A stretch of DNA of 64,000 bases from contig NZ_CP034145.1 of the NCBI RefSeq assembly GCF_003856835.1, positions 1,240,001-1,304,000 of the forward strand, read 5' to 3'. The stretch comes from Haloplanus aerogenes. GTDB taxonomy: Archaea > Halobacteriota > Halobacteria > Halobacteriales > Haloferacaceae. The translations under genes were made by a program, and so were the position numbers. Positions 7,459 to 15,215 of this stretch are shown here, piece after piece (the first letter of the stretch is position 1; each line of letters begins with the position of its first letter). The notes beneath the pieces were generated by a model, which saw only the letters and a list, made by a program, of their open reading frames with translations, made no database searches and was not told the DNA's origin.

Positions 7459-9045
7459 CTACGCCGAGTCGTAGAGCGACTGGACTTCGCTCGCGGAGAG
7501 GGCGCGCGAGTAGATGCGCACGTCGTCGGCGTCGCCGGAGAGATTTCGGTTACCGTAGTGTTGCATCATGCCGAAGAACGAATCCCCGTCCCGGATGGCG
7601 ACATCTCCGGGGAAGGCGAGAGTCTCTTGGAGCGTGCCGTCGATGTAGAACCGCACCTCGTCGGCGTCCGCGTCCCGGACACCGGCGTAGTGGTGCCAGG
7701 TGCCGTCGAAGGCCGGTTCGTACGCGCCCGTTTGAGCGTTGTTCGACCGGTTTGCGTCCCTGACCCAGAAGAACATCCCGTCGCCGTCGTTCGTCCCGAT
7801 GGCGAAGAAGCCGTCGTGGCTGGTGTCGACGTAGTTGCTGAAAGCGAAGTGGTTCTGACCCACGGACTGGCTGGGAAGCTTGAGCCAGCCGGCGACGGTC
7901 AGCGACTCGTTCGCGCTGCCGACGTTCAGGCTCGTCGTGACCAGATCCGCGTCGCCGTCGAACGACGCCGCCTGCCCGACCGGCCCGCTCGTGAACGACG
8001 TGTTGCCCACGAGCGTCCCGTCGTACCCGTTGCCGCTCACGTCGTCGGCGCTCCCTTCGAACGGGTAGTACGCGACGAGATCCGTTTCGCCGTCGTTGTG
8101 GCGGCACTGCTCGGTGTAGAAGCCGAGGTCGAACGTCACGCTGTCGGACTGCACCTGATTGCCGTGGTCGATGGGAAGCCACCAGACCACGCTCACCTCG
8201 TGGACGCTCGGCTCCTCGGGGTTGCCTCCCGAGAAACAGCCCTGCTCACCCGTCCCACCGCCAATTTCGGCGTCGATGTCGCCGTCCAGCGCGATGCCAC
8301 CGCCATCGAGCATCGCGAGGAACTCGCGGAGGGTGTACTGCTCGACGGGCTGGAAACCCGCGTCGGTGTCCTCGAAGGCCGACGTGTCGCCGTTGATCGG
8401 CCCGACGCCGTAGGCGACCTGCACCTCGTCTAAGAGTTCGACTCCCTCACCCTCGTCGGGGTCGTCACCTTCGGGTTCGGTCACGCCGTTCTCGCTGGCG
8501 CTCTCGAGTCCCCCGGTGAGCCAGACGTAGCCGGGGTTGTCACAGAGTTTGAACGCGAACTGCGCCCCCCCGAAGTCGCCGGGCTTCACGTCGCCGATGT
8601 CGATGATGACCGGCCCGTCGGCGTCACTTTCGGTGCCACAGAGTCCGCCCGCCGCGGCCGCCATCCCACCGTTGACGCGGTTGTACGGGTTGCCGTCCGC
8701 GTCCGTCGAGATGGCGTCGAAGAAGTTGGCGTAGTTGTCGCCGTCGATATCGATGGCGATGTCCTGTGCGTCGGACTGCCCGTCACCTGCCGGTAGACGG
8801 ATGTCCGTCGAGGCTTCGTCCGTCGCCATACCCGCGTACTCGGCCTCGTCGGCCGACCAGTCGGAGTAGTACTCCGTCGCGGTTACCTTCATGTCCAGCG
8901 TCCCCGCGGTAAGCTGGTTGTTCTCGAACGTCTCCTGATCGCTGAAGTACGCACTCGTTCCCAGTCCTGCACCGGCCGACGCGACACCGATACTGCCGAG
9001 AGCAGCCAGCGTCTTCCGTCTCGTGAGTTCGAAGCTGTCGTCCAT
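7459..9045 (-). CDS. SipW-type exported protein with C-terminal LamG (concanavalin-like) domain
   Basis: A 528-residue secreted protein. The N-terminus (LTRRKTLAALGSIGVASAGA followed by GTSAYFSDQETF) is the SipW-dependent signal type found in archaeal and bacterial matrix proteins of the TasA group. Residues roughly 40-330 form a Camelysin/TasA-like beta domain rich in Asp. Residues roughly 355-525 form a LamG-like jelly-roll: it opens LVAYYPFEGSADDVSGNGYD, contains VAGWLKLPSQ and EVRFYIDGTLQ, and ends in DDVRIYSRALSASEV. Such domains bind sugars or proteins outside the cell. No signal peptidase gene lies next to it. Confidence 0.85.
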   Translation of the reverse strand: MDDSFELTRRKTLAALGSIGVASAGAGLGTSAYFSDQETFENNQLTAGTLDMKVTATEYYSDWSADEAEYAGMATDEASTDIRLPAGDGQSDAQDIAIDIDGDNYANFFDAISTDADGNPYNRVNGGMAAAAGGLCGTESDADGPVIIDIGDVKPGDFGGAQFAFKLCDNPGYVWLTGGLESASENGVTEPEGDDPDEGEGVELLDEVQVAYGVGPINGDTSAFEDTDAGFQPVEQYTLREFLAMLDGGGIALDGDIDAEIGGGTGEQGCFSGGNPEEPSVHEVSVVWWLPIDHGNQVQSDSVTFDLGFYTEQCRHNDGETDLVAYYPFEGSADDVSGNGYDGTLVGNTSFTSGPVGQAASFDGDADLVTTSLNVGSANESLTVAGWLKLPSQSVGQNHFAFSNYVDTSHDGFFAIGTNDGDGMFFWVRDANRSNNAQTGAYEPAFDGTWHHYAGVRDADADEVRFYIDGTLQETLAFPGDVAIRDGDSFFGMMQHYGNRNLSGDADDVRIYSRALSASEVQSLYDSA

Positions 9046-9207
9046 AGTCTCTCCCGGATCGGGACGCTCGACGGCGTCCCCCTCCTTGGTACTGCGATCC
9101 TCACCACCTACCCCGTTAACTAATGACGCCTTGTGCCACCTAATGGGTCGTTAACGGCGTTCAGGCCGAGCGCGAAGTTCAACTGCCTCGCGTTCGTACC
9201 CCCGTCG

Positions 9208-9987
9208 ATGAGTTATCGCGGAGTCGTCCTCGACGTGGACGGAACGGTGGTGCGTGGCGACGAGCCTATCCCCGGTGCTGCCGAGGGGCTCGACCGACTG
9301 TCCGCGGCGGGGCTCCGTCGCCTCTTCGTCTCCAACAACCCGACCAAGCGCCCGCCGGCCTACGCCGACCGGCTCCGACGGGCCGGTTTCGACGCCCACC
9401 CCGACGAAATCGTCACCGCCGGGACGATTACCACCGCCTACCTCGCGGAGCGCCACCCCGACGACGCGCTGTTCGTCGTCGGCGAGAACGCCCTCGTCGA
9501 GCAGTTGACCGACGCCGGCCTGACCGTCGTGACCGACGAGGCCCGCGCCGACACCGTCGTCGTCTCCATCGACCGGTCGTTCGACTACGACCGGCTCTGT
9601 GCGGCGCTCCGCGCGTGCGACGACGAGGACGTGACGCTCGTCGGCACCGATCCCGACATGGTGATCCCCGCCGCCGAGGGCGACGTGCCCGGGTCGGGCG
9701 CGATCATCAACGCCGTCGCGGGCGTCGTCGGCCGTAAGCCGGACGTGGTACTCGGGAAGCCCTCCAAGCCGGCTCGTCGGATGATTCGCGACCGCCTCGA
9801 CCTCCCGCCGCGCGACTGTCTGGTCGTCGGCGACCGTCTCGACACCGACATCGCGCTCGGCGAGCGGGCGGGCATGACGACGGTGCTCGTTCGCACCGGC
9901 GTCACCGACGACCGCGACCTCGAACGGAGCGACGTGACGCCAGATTACGTCCTCGATTCGCTGGGCGATGTCGGATCGATCCTCTAG
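9208..9987 (+). CDS. HAD-superfamily hydrolase, subclass IIA (NagD / nitrophenylphosphatase type)
   Basis: A 259-residue cytosolic phosphatase. Motif I is VVLDVDGTVVRGD with the Asp nucleophile. RLFVSNNPTKRP is the subclass IIA motif II. The lysine of motif III is in VLGKPSKPARRM, and the acidic motif IV is VVGDRLDTDIALG. The C2 cap between residues about 80 and 180 fits class IIA. The start is the ATG at 9208, chosen because the fold begins there. Its stop overlaps the stop of the convergent TrkA-like gene by four bases (CTAG). The natural substrate is not predictable; other members act on p-nitrophenyl phosphate, sugar phosphates or phosphoglycolate. Confidence 0.85.
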   Translation: MSYRGVVLDVDGTVVRGDEPIPGAAEGLDRLSAAGLRRLFVSNNPTKRPPAYADRLRRAGFDAHPDEIVTAGTITTAYLAERHPDDALFVVGENALVEQLTDAGLTVVTDEARADTVVVSIDRSFDYDRLCAALRACDDEDVTLVGTDPDMVIPAAEGDVPGSGAIINAVAGVVGRKPDVVLGKPSKPARRMIRDRLDLPPRDCLVVGDRLDTDIALGERAGMTTVLVRTGVTDDRDLERSDVTPDYVLDSLGDVGSIL

Positions 9988-10631
9988 CCCCGCAGCAGGT
10001 TCATCACTTCGTCGGCCACGTCCGGTTCGACCGCGATCACGTAGCGCTTGCCCGGCGTGAGCGTCGTCTCCGGCCGGGCGACTCGCTCGCCGTCGTCGTC
10101 CGAGATGACGAGCGTGCCGGCGGGGAACCGCACGGACTGCAGTGCCTTGCCCGCCGCTGGCGCCCCTTCTTGAACCCGGATCTCCATGATGTCGAGCGTT
10201 CCCGTCACGTCGGCAAGCGTCCGTACGTCGCTCCCCTCGATTTCGTTGGCGGCCACGCGCGCGCCAGCCCCTTCGGGGAAGACCGTCTCGTCGACGAACT
10301 GGCCGTAGCCCTCTTGATTGCGGTTCCCGATGCGCGCGACCGTCCGAATCTCGGCGTTCATCTCTTTCGCTTCCATACAGATCGCCAGATTCAGCCCCGG
10401 TTCACCCGTCACCCCGGCGATCACGTCGCTTCTCGCCACGTCCGCCTGCCGGAGGATGTCCGGGTCCGAGGCGTCGCCACGGATGATCGTCGCCATGTAC
10501 TCGTCGGCGAGGTCGTCACAGCGCGCCGCGTCGGGTTCGACGACCGTCACGTCGTGCCCCCGGTCGTCGAGGAGGACCGCTGTCTCGAAGCCGACACGTC
10601 CACCGCCCGCGATGATAATGTCGAGTGTCAT
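9984..10631 (-). CDS. trkA: TrkA-family RCK protein (KTN NAD-binding + RCK_C)
   Basis: A 215-residue cytosolic regulator. Residues 1-120 are a Rossmann KTN domain (IIIAGGGRVGFETA, then VVEPDAARC and GDASDPDILRQADV). Residues about 130-215 are an RCK_C ligand-binding domain ending KRYVIAVEPDVADEVM. Such subunits gate K+ transporters in response to NAD(H) or nucleotides. Here the gene begins two bases after the stop of an amino-acid permease on the same strand, so the two are almost certainly cotranscribed. It may therefore regulate that permease and not a Trk channel. No trkH-type gene is in the window. Confidence 0.85.
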   Translation of the reverse strand: MTLDIIIAGGGRVGFETAVLLDDRGHDVTVVEPDAARCDDLADEYMATIIRGDASDPDILRQADVARSDVIAGVTGEPGLNLAICMEAKEMNAEIRTVARIGNRNQEGYGQFVDETVFPEGAGARVAANEIEGSDVRTLADVTGTLDIMEIRVQEGAPAAGKALQSVRFPAGTLVISDDDGERVARPETTLTPGKRYVIAVEPDVADEVMNLLRG

Positions 10632-10633
10632 TG

Positions 10634-12094
10634 TTACTGTGGTATCGTTGCGTCGTCCGGTTCGTCCGTCTCCTCGCTCGACCCCAGTCGGGTGTAGATG
10701 CCGTACGCCACGACCCCGAGCAGGATCCAGCCGACGCTGAGGACGAGCGCCAGCACGTCGGTTCGGAGCAGGTACGTCACCAGTACCCCCGTCAGGATCA
10801 GATTGAGGACGATTCCGAGGATCGGTGGGATCGGATAGTACGGCATCTCGTACGGTCGGTTCATGTCCGGGCGCTCCCGTCGGAGTTTGATCACCGACCC
10901 GTTGACGACGATGAAGGAGAGCAGGAAGAAGAGACTCGACATGTTGCCGGCGCTCTGAGTGGGGAGCGCGACGGAGCCGAGCATCACCACTCCGCTCGCG
11001 AGGATGGCGACGAACGGCGTCCCGTAGCGATGGTGGAGTTGGCCGAAGGAGGGGAGGAGTTGATCCTCCCGCCCCATCGAGAACGCCACCCGCGAGGAGG
11101 CGATGACGACGGCGTTCAACGCCGTCAGCGTCGAGAAGACGGCGCCGAAGACGATGATCGCGCCCCCGTTCTGGATGATCGGCAGGCCCGTCGGCATGAA
11201 CTGCGTCGCGGCCTGTGCGATCCCGGCCTCTCCCGCCTCGGCGAGTCCCTCGGCGCCGAGCGTCCCGACCGCGACGCCAACCACCGCGAGGTAGACGAGC
11301 ACCGTCACCCCGAGGCTCACGAAGATGGCCTTCGGAATGTTCTCCCGCGGGTTCTCCACCTCCTCCGTCACCGTCGTGATGAGGTCGTACCCTTCGAACG
11401 CGATGAACGTCAGCCCCATCGCGGGGAGGATGCTGAGGGGGCTGGCGCCACCCGGAAAGAGCGGCTGGAATTCGGCCGTCGCGAACATGGGCGACGTGGC
11501 GCCGAAAGCGACGAAGATCACGAGGATGCCCACCTTGACGAGCGTGAAGATGGTCTCGACGCTCCCGCTCGCGGCCGTCGAGAGGGCGTTCAGCGTGACC
11601 AGAAAGAGGACGGCCACGAACGCGAGGGCGACGGCGGCGGGCACGCCAGCGTCGATCACGGGGAGGGCAATCGCACCCACCTGATTCGGCGCCGGTGTCA
11701 CGTCGTAGACGTGCAGGAGTTCGAGGAAGTTCGGCGCGAACCCCAGCGCGTACAGGCCGCCGGCGATCATGTAGGCGAACCACAGCATCCACCCCATCAC
11801 GAACGAGGGGAGGTCGTCGAACACCTCGCGCACGAAGGCGTAGCCGCCGCCGCTCTTGGGAATCGACGCCGCGAGCTCCGCGTACGAGAGGCCGGTGAAG
11901 GCCGTCACGACGCCGTTGAGCAAAAAGACGAGGATCGCCGCAGGGCCGGCAATCTCCGCCGCGAGGCCGGTCAGGACGAAGATCCCCGCGCCGATCATCG
12001 CTCCCATCCCGATCATCGTCGCGTCGAGCAGTCCGAGGTTGGCCTCGGGCGCTCGCTCGCCGTGTCCGCTCACGGCATCCTCCGCCGTCCCCAT
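10634..12094 (-). CDS. APC-superfamily amino acid permease
   Basis: A 486-residue integral membrane protein with about twelve hydrophobic helices. The start of helix 1 carries the APC signature (GMGAMIGAGIFVLTG) and helix 2 to loop 3 carries ELAASIPKSGGGYAFVRE. The unwound helix-6 region reads TFIAFEGYDLITTVTEE. These place it in the cationic/neutral amino-acid transporter branch. The C-terminal cytosolic tail is short and acidic, with no fused UspA domain. The TrkA-like gene follows directly downstream and is the likely regulatory partner. Upstream it is divergent from the 47-residue gene at 12332. Confidence 0.87.
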   Translation of the reverse strand: MGTAEDAVSGHGERAPEANLGLLDATMIGMGAMIGAGIFVLTGLAAEIAGPAAILVFLLNGVVTAFTGLSYAELAASIPKSGGGYAFVREVFDDLPSFVMGWMLWFAYMIAGGLYALGFAPNFLELLHVYDVTPAPNQVGAIALPVIDAGVPAAVALAFVAVLFLVTLNALSTAASGSVETIFTLVKVGILVIFVAFGATSPMFATAEFQPLFPGGASPLSILPAMGLTFIAFEGYDLITTVTEEVENPRENIPKAIFVSLGVTVLVYLAVVGVAVGTLGAEGLAEAGEAGIAQAATQFMPTGLPIIQNGGAIIVFGAVFSTLTALNAVVIASSRVAFSMGREDQLLPSFGQLHHRYGTPFVAILASGVVMLGSVALPTQSAGNMSSLFFLLSFIVVNGSVIKLRRERPDMNRPYEMPYYPIPPILGIVLNLILTGVLVTYLLRTDVLALVLSVGWILLGVVAYGIYTRLGSSEETDEPDDATIPQ

Positions 12095-12298
12095 CGCTCT
12101 CGATCCATCCCGGCGTCGATTCGGTCGTGACCGTCGTCGGTCGTATCGCTACGATCCATCCCGATGTATCGGATACGATGGAAACGGCGCACAAGAAAGT
12201 ACGGTGACGTTCCCGCCCGACGGCAACGCCGTCCGAGCGACTCGACGCCGGCTGGCAGGAATCCGGCGCGACACGGCGTCACACTGCCGTCTGACGTA

Positions 12299-12311
12299 AC
12301 TTTATTTATGT
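12299..12311 (+). promoter_or_regulatory. TATA box for the 47-residue gene
   Basis: ACTTTATTTATG is a strong TATA element centred 27-28 bases before the ATG at 12332. The divergent gap 12095-12331 also holds a 12-base palindrome, CCGATGTATCGG, at 12161-12172, which could be an operator for the permease. Confidence 0.6.
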
Positions 12312-12331
12312 GTGGGAGCGTACCACGGTGT

Positions 12332-12475
12332 ATGTCACCGAACAACAGCCCGTACGTCTTCCGCGAGGAGGTCGAAGACGAGGTGGATGACGCCGACGAG
12401 CGGTCGACGACCGAGGGACAGGAGGTCGTCATCGTCGACGGCCGAGCGATGAGTTACCGCTGGTACCGCCGCTGA
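12332..12475 (+). CDS. 47-residue acidic hypothetical protein
   Basis: A complete small gene: ATG at 12332, 47 codons, TGA at 12473. The strong TATA box 27 bases upstream argues that it is transcribed as a leaderless message. The protein starts MSPNNSPYVFREEVEDEVDD, has an acidic middle (DADERSTTEGQEVVIVDG) and ends in a basic aromatic YRWYRR. It has no membrane segment. It looks like a conserved haloarchaeal microprotein, but I do not recognise it. Confidence 0.6.
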   Translation: MSPNNSPYVFREEVEDEVDDADERSTTEGQEVVIVDGRAMSYRWYRR

Positions 12476-12531
12476 ACGGTCGTTTTCGGCGTGGTCGTCC
12501 ACCGTCCGTGAGCGGCGGCGCCGGGCCGATC

Positions 12532-12930
12532 TCAGAAGGCGTCGCCGTAGACGTCGACCTCGGCCGCGAGGCCGTCACGGAGCGCCGCATGGACGTGACA
12601 GATGTCCTTGGCGCGCTCGACGATTTCGTCGAACGTCTCGTCGTCGAGGTCGGCGGCCACGTGGATCGCGAAGTGGATCGAGGCGAGGTCGTCGTCCTCG
12701 TCGAGGTCGGCGCTCGCGTCGATCTGAATCTTTCCGAGGTCGTCGTGACCGTGCTGTTGACCGCCGACGCGGAACGCCGGCAGGAAACAGGAAGCGTACG
12801 TCGCCACGAGCGCCGCGTTCGGATTCGGCCCTTCCTCGTCGGTGGCGTCGACCGTGAACTCGAAGTCGCCGACCTGGTTGACACACGCGAATCCTTCGTC
12901 GCTGACGGTGATCGTCTCGATATCGCTCAT
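12532..12930 (-). CDS. OsmC-family protein (peroxide/thiol stress)
   Basis: A 132-residue OsmC/Ohr-fold protein. The two redox cysteines expected for the family are present: Cys48 in ATYASCFLPAF and Cys111 in AKDICHVHAAL. Family members reduce organic hydroperoxides with thiols and work as dimers in the cytosol. The protein is strongly acidic (DASADLDEDDDLAS). A TATA-like GATTTAGAC about 30 bases upstream suggests its own promoter. Whether it is OsmC or Ohr in function cannot be told from this alone. Confidence 0.85.
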   Translation of the reverse strand: MSDIETITVSDEGFACVNQVGDFEFTVDATDEEGPNPNAALVATYASCFLPAFRVGGQQHGHDDLGKIQIDASADLDEDDDLASIHFAIHVAADLDDETFDEIVERAKDICHVHAALRDGLAAEVDVYGDAF

Positions 12931-12970
12931 TGCATCCGTCGACTCGGGACGCGGCGTCTAAATCCTGTCC

Positions 12971-13702
12971 CTACTCCTCGGCGTACGGCCGCTCGAACGC
13001 GAAGCTCTCGTCGCCGTCGAGGACGTGGACCGTCGCAGTCGATCCGGTCGCCGCCACCTCGCGTTCGAAGTCCCCCACGTCGATCTCGATGGGCGGGAAC
13101 GTGTCGTAATGCATCGGGAAGACGTGATCGACGTCGAGCCAATCGGCCGCGATGGCGGCCTGTGCCGGCCCCATCGTGTAGTGGTCGCCCACCGGGAGCG
13201 CCGCGGCGTCGGGTTCGAGGAACGGCCCGATCACGTCGCGCATCTCGCTCATCAGCCCCGTATCGCCCGCGTGGTAGAACGCGAAGGCGTCCTCGTCTGT
13301 CTCCTGCGTGGGGACCGTGTCGCCGATGATGTAGCCCGCCGGCGGCCCGGCGCTGTACTCGTAGTCGGTGCCGATGCCGTTCGTGTGATCGGCACGGTGC
13401 ATCGTCACGTACGCGTCGCCACACTCGACGGTGCCGCCCATGTTCATCCCGACCGTGTCGTCGGCACCGTGTTCGTCGGCAACCCACGCCGTCAGCTCCG
13501 GGGTGCCGACGATCGTCGCGTCGGTGAACGCGCCCACGTCGCCGATGTGGTCCGCGTGGCCGTGGGTCAGGAGAACGTAGTCCGGATCGAGATCCGACGG
13601 ATCGACGGCCGTAAACGGGTTGCCGAAGAACGGGTCGATCAACAGGGACGTGTCGTCGACGGAGGCGTGCCACGTGGAGTGGCCGTGCCAGGTAAGCTCC
13701 AT
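12971..13702 (-). CDS. metallo-beta-lactamase-fold metal-dependent hydrolase (UlaG/UPF0173 type)
   Basis: A 243-residue cytosolic hydrolase. It starts [20 protein letters not shown], typical of the UPF0173/UlaG-like branch. The metal motif is HGHADH at residues 47-52, and further ligands are likely in [18 protein letters not shown] and [10 protein letters not shown]. It should bind two metal ions and cleave a phosphoester, lactone or similar bond; the substrate is unknown. It lies 40 bases from the OsmC gene on the same strand, close enough for an operon. Confidence 0.85.
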   Translation of the reverse strand: MELTWHGHSTWHASVDDTSLLIDPFFGNPFTAVDPSDLDPDYVLLTHGHADHIGDVGAFTDATIVGTPELTAWVADEHGADDTVGMNMGGTVECGDAYVTMHRADHTNGIGTDYEYSAGPPAGYIIGDTVPTQETDEDAFAFYHAGDTGLMSEMRDVIGPFLEPDAAALPVGDHYTMGPAQAAIAADWLDVDHVFPMHYDTFPPIEIDVGDFEREVAATGSTATVHVLDGDESFAFERPYAEE

Positions 13703-13794
13703 GGTTCCGGTACAAGTTGTCCGGATTCGAACATCAATCTTGCTCCCCAGCCTAACGAGGAAGGCTTATTTCGCCCGCGGATGAGCCCTCTCCC

Positions 13795-14526
13795 ATGCGA
13801 CGCGTCAGATTCCGCGATCCTGCAGGTATGGTTCGGACGGGCGAATGGCACGGCGACAGCGTCAGTTTCGCCGACGCTACCTACGATCTCGACGAGGTAG
13901 ATGTCCTCGCCCCCTCCGAACCCTCGAAGATCATCTGCATCGGCATCAACTACGCCGACCACGCCGAGGAGACGGGCATCGCCGTCCCCGACCGCCCGAT
14001 GCTCTTTCTGAAGACGCCGAACACCGTCGCCGCCCACGGCGACACCATCACCCTCCCCGAGGGCAAAGAGCAGGTCGACTGGGAGGCCGAACTCGGCGTC
14101 GTCATCGGCGAGCAGTGCCGGAACGTCGACGCCGAGGACGCGGAGTCGGTCATCGACGGCTACACCGTCGTCTGTGACATCTCCAACCGCGACGACCAGC
14201 GCGAAGAGCAGAACTGGGTGCGCGGCAAGGCCTTCGACGGCGCCGCCCCGATCGGACCCGTCGTCGCCGACCCCGAACACCTCTCCGACGACGCGGCCGT
14301 CTCTCTCCGCGTCAACGGCGAGACCAAGCAGTCCTCCGACATCTCACAGCTCATCTTCTCCGTCCCCGAACTGATCGAGGAGATTTCCTCGTACATGACG
14401 CTCGAACCCGGCGACGTCATCTCGACCGGCACCCCCTCGGGCGTCGGCGGCCTCGAAGACGGCGACGAGGTCGAAGTCGAGGTGGAAGGCGTCGAGACTC
14501 TCCAGTTCACCGCGCGGCGCGACTGA
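13795..14526 (+). CDS. fumarylacetoacetate hydrolase (FAH) family protein
   Basis: A 243-residue protein of the FAH superfamily, which hydrolyses, decarboxylates or isomerises dicarbonyl acids (for example acylpyruvates or homoprotocatechuate-pathway intermediates) with a bound Mg2+ or Mn2+. The family core CIGINYADHAEETG is clear, and the acidic metal ligands lie in DWEAELGVVIG. FDGAAPIGP and VISTGTPSGVG are also characteristic. A TATA box (GGCTTATTTCG, near 13767) lies 27 bases before the ATG. The stop codon runs straight into a palindromic repeat element. The specific reaction is unresolved. Confidence 0.85.
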   Translation: MRRVRFRDPAGMVRTGEWHGDSVSFADATYDLDEVDVLAPSEPSKIICIGINYADHAEETGIAVPDRPMLFLKTPNTVAAHGDTITLPEGKEQVDWEAELGVVIGEQCRNVDAEDAESVIDGYTVVCDISNRDDQREEQNWVRGKAFDGAAPIGPVVADPEHLSDDAAVSLRVNGETKQSSDISQLIFSVPELIEEISSYMTLEPGDVISTGTPSGVGGLEDGDEVEVEVEGVETLQFTARRD

Positions 14527-14602
14527 TACGGAGTGTCGTAACTGATCGTCGGCGGTTCGCCGTGTCGTGTCGACGAACCACTTCCAACGATCTGTACGAG
14601 AC
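14526..14602 (+). repeat. palindromic intergenic element, copy 1
   Basis: This starts in the stop codon of the FAH-family gene with ATACGG, then GTCGTAACTGATCG. The outer part pairs with its own reverse complement: GATCGTCGG near 14544 against CCAACGATC at 14584-14592, and GGTTCG against CGAACC inside. Copy 2 (19709-19772) shares GATCGTTGGAAGT (reverse complement here) and GGCGGTTCGCCGT. Confidence 0.6.
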
Positions 14603-14645
14603 TGCGGTTCGCGGGTTCTTTTTCCACGCCGCCAGAGGACAAGCC

Positions 14646-14665
14646 ATAAATTTAGGCTCCCCTAA
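14646..14665 (+). promoter_or_regulatory. TATA box overlapped by a DtxR-like palindrome
   Basis: ATAAATTTA at 14646-14654 is the TATA element, about 27 bases before the ATG at 14676. It runs into TTAGGCTCCCCTAA (14652-14665), a perfect 5-base inverted repeat with a 4-base spacer. TTAGG/CCTAA half sites are typical of metal-dependent repressors of the DtxR/IdeR family. A repressor bound here would cover the TATA box and start site of the following dehydrogenase operon. Confidence 0.5.
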
Positions 14666-14675
14666 TCCGGTCCCG

Positions 14676-15215
14676 ATGAACCTGAGTCGACGGGACGCGC
14701 TCGCGGCGCTGGCGACGGCCGGCGCCGTCGGCGTCGCGGGGGCGACGGCCCTCGGTGACGAGGGGAGTCCCGACACCACCGTCTCCGACGACACCCTCGC
14801 CATCCTCGTCGCCGTCGCGGAGGCGGTGTATCCCGCCGAGGCAGAGGGGATCGAACCCTTCGTCGAGACGTACGTCGCCGGCCGCATCGCGGACGATCCG
14901 GCCCACCGCGAAGGCGTCGTCACGGCCGCCGCCGACCTCGACGCCACGGCCCGCGACTGGCGCGGCGCACCGCTCACCGACCTCGACCGGTCGGCGCGCG
15001 ACCAACTTCTCCGCGATCTCAGCGTCGACGTGGCCGACCCCGACCCCGACGGCAACCTCGCCGCGCAGGTGCGATTCTACCTCGTGAACGAACTCCTCTA
15101 CGCATTCTACGCCTCCCCGACCGGCGGCCGTCTGGTCGGCATCGAGAACCCCGTCGGCTACCCCGGCGGCACCGAGAGCTACCAGAAGGCCCGGATGGAG
15201 GACGAGGATGGCTGA
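14676..15215 (+). CDS. gluconate 2-dehydrogenase subunit 3-like, Tat-exported small subunit
   Basis: A 179-residue partner of the GMC oxidoreductase encoded next. The N-terminus MNLSRRDALAALATAGAVGV is a twin-arginine signal, so the mature protein acts outside the membrane. The body matches the subunit 3 family (TLAILVAVAEAVYPAEAEGI early; FYLVNELLYAFYASPTGGRLVG late). In bacterial enzymes this small subunit escorts the flavoprotein through the Tat pathway. The start at 14676 fits the TATA spacing. Its last codons overlap the start of the next gene, ATGGCTGA, showing translational coupling. Confidence 0.82.
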   Translation: MNLSRRDALAALATAGAVGVAGATALGDEGSPDTTVSDDTLAILVAVAEAVYPAEAEGIEPFVETYVAGRIADDPAHREGVVTAAADLDATARDWRGAPLTDLDRSARDQLLRDLSVDVADPDPDGNLAAQVRFYLVNELLYAFYASPTGGRLVGIENPVGYPGGTESYQKARMEDEDG

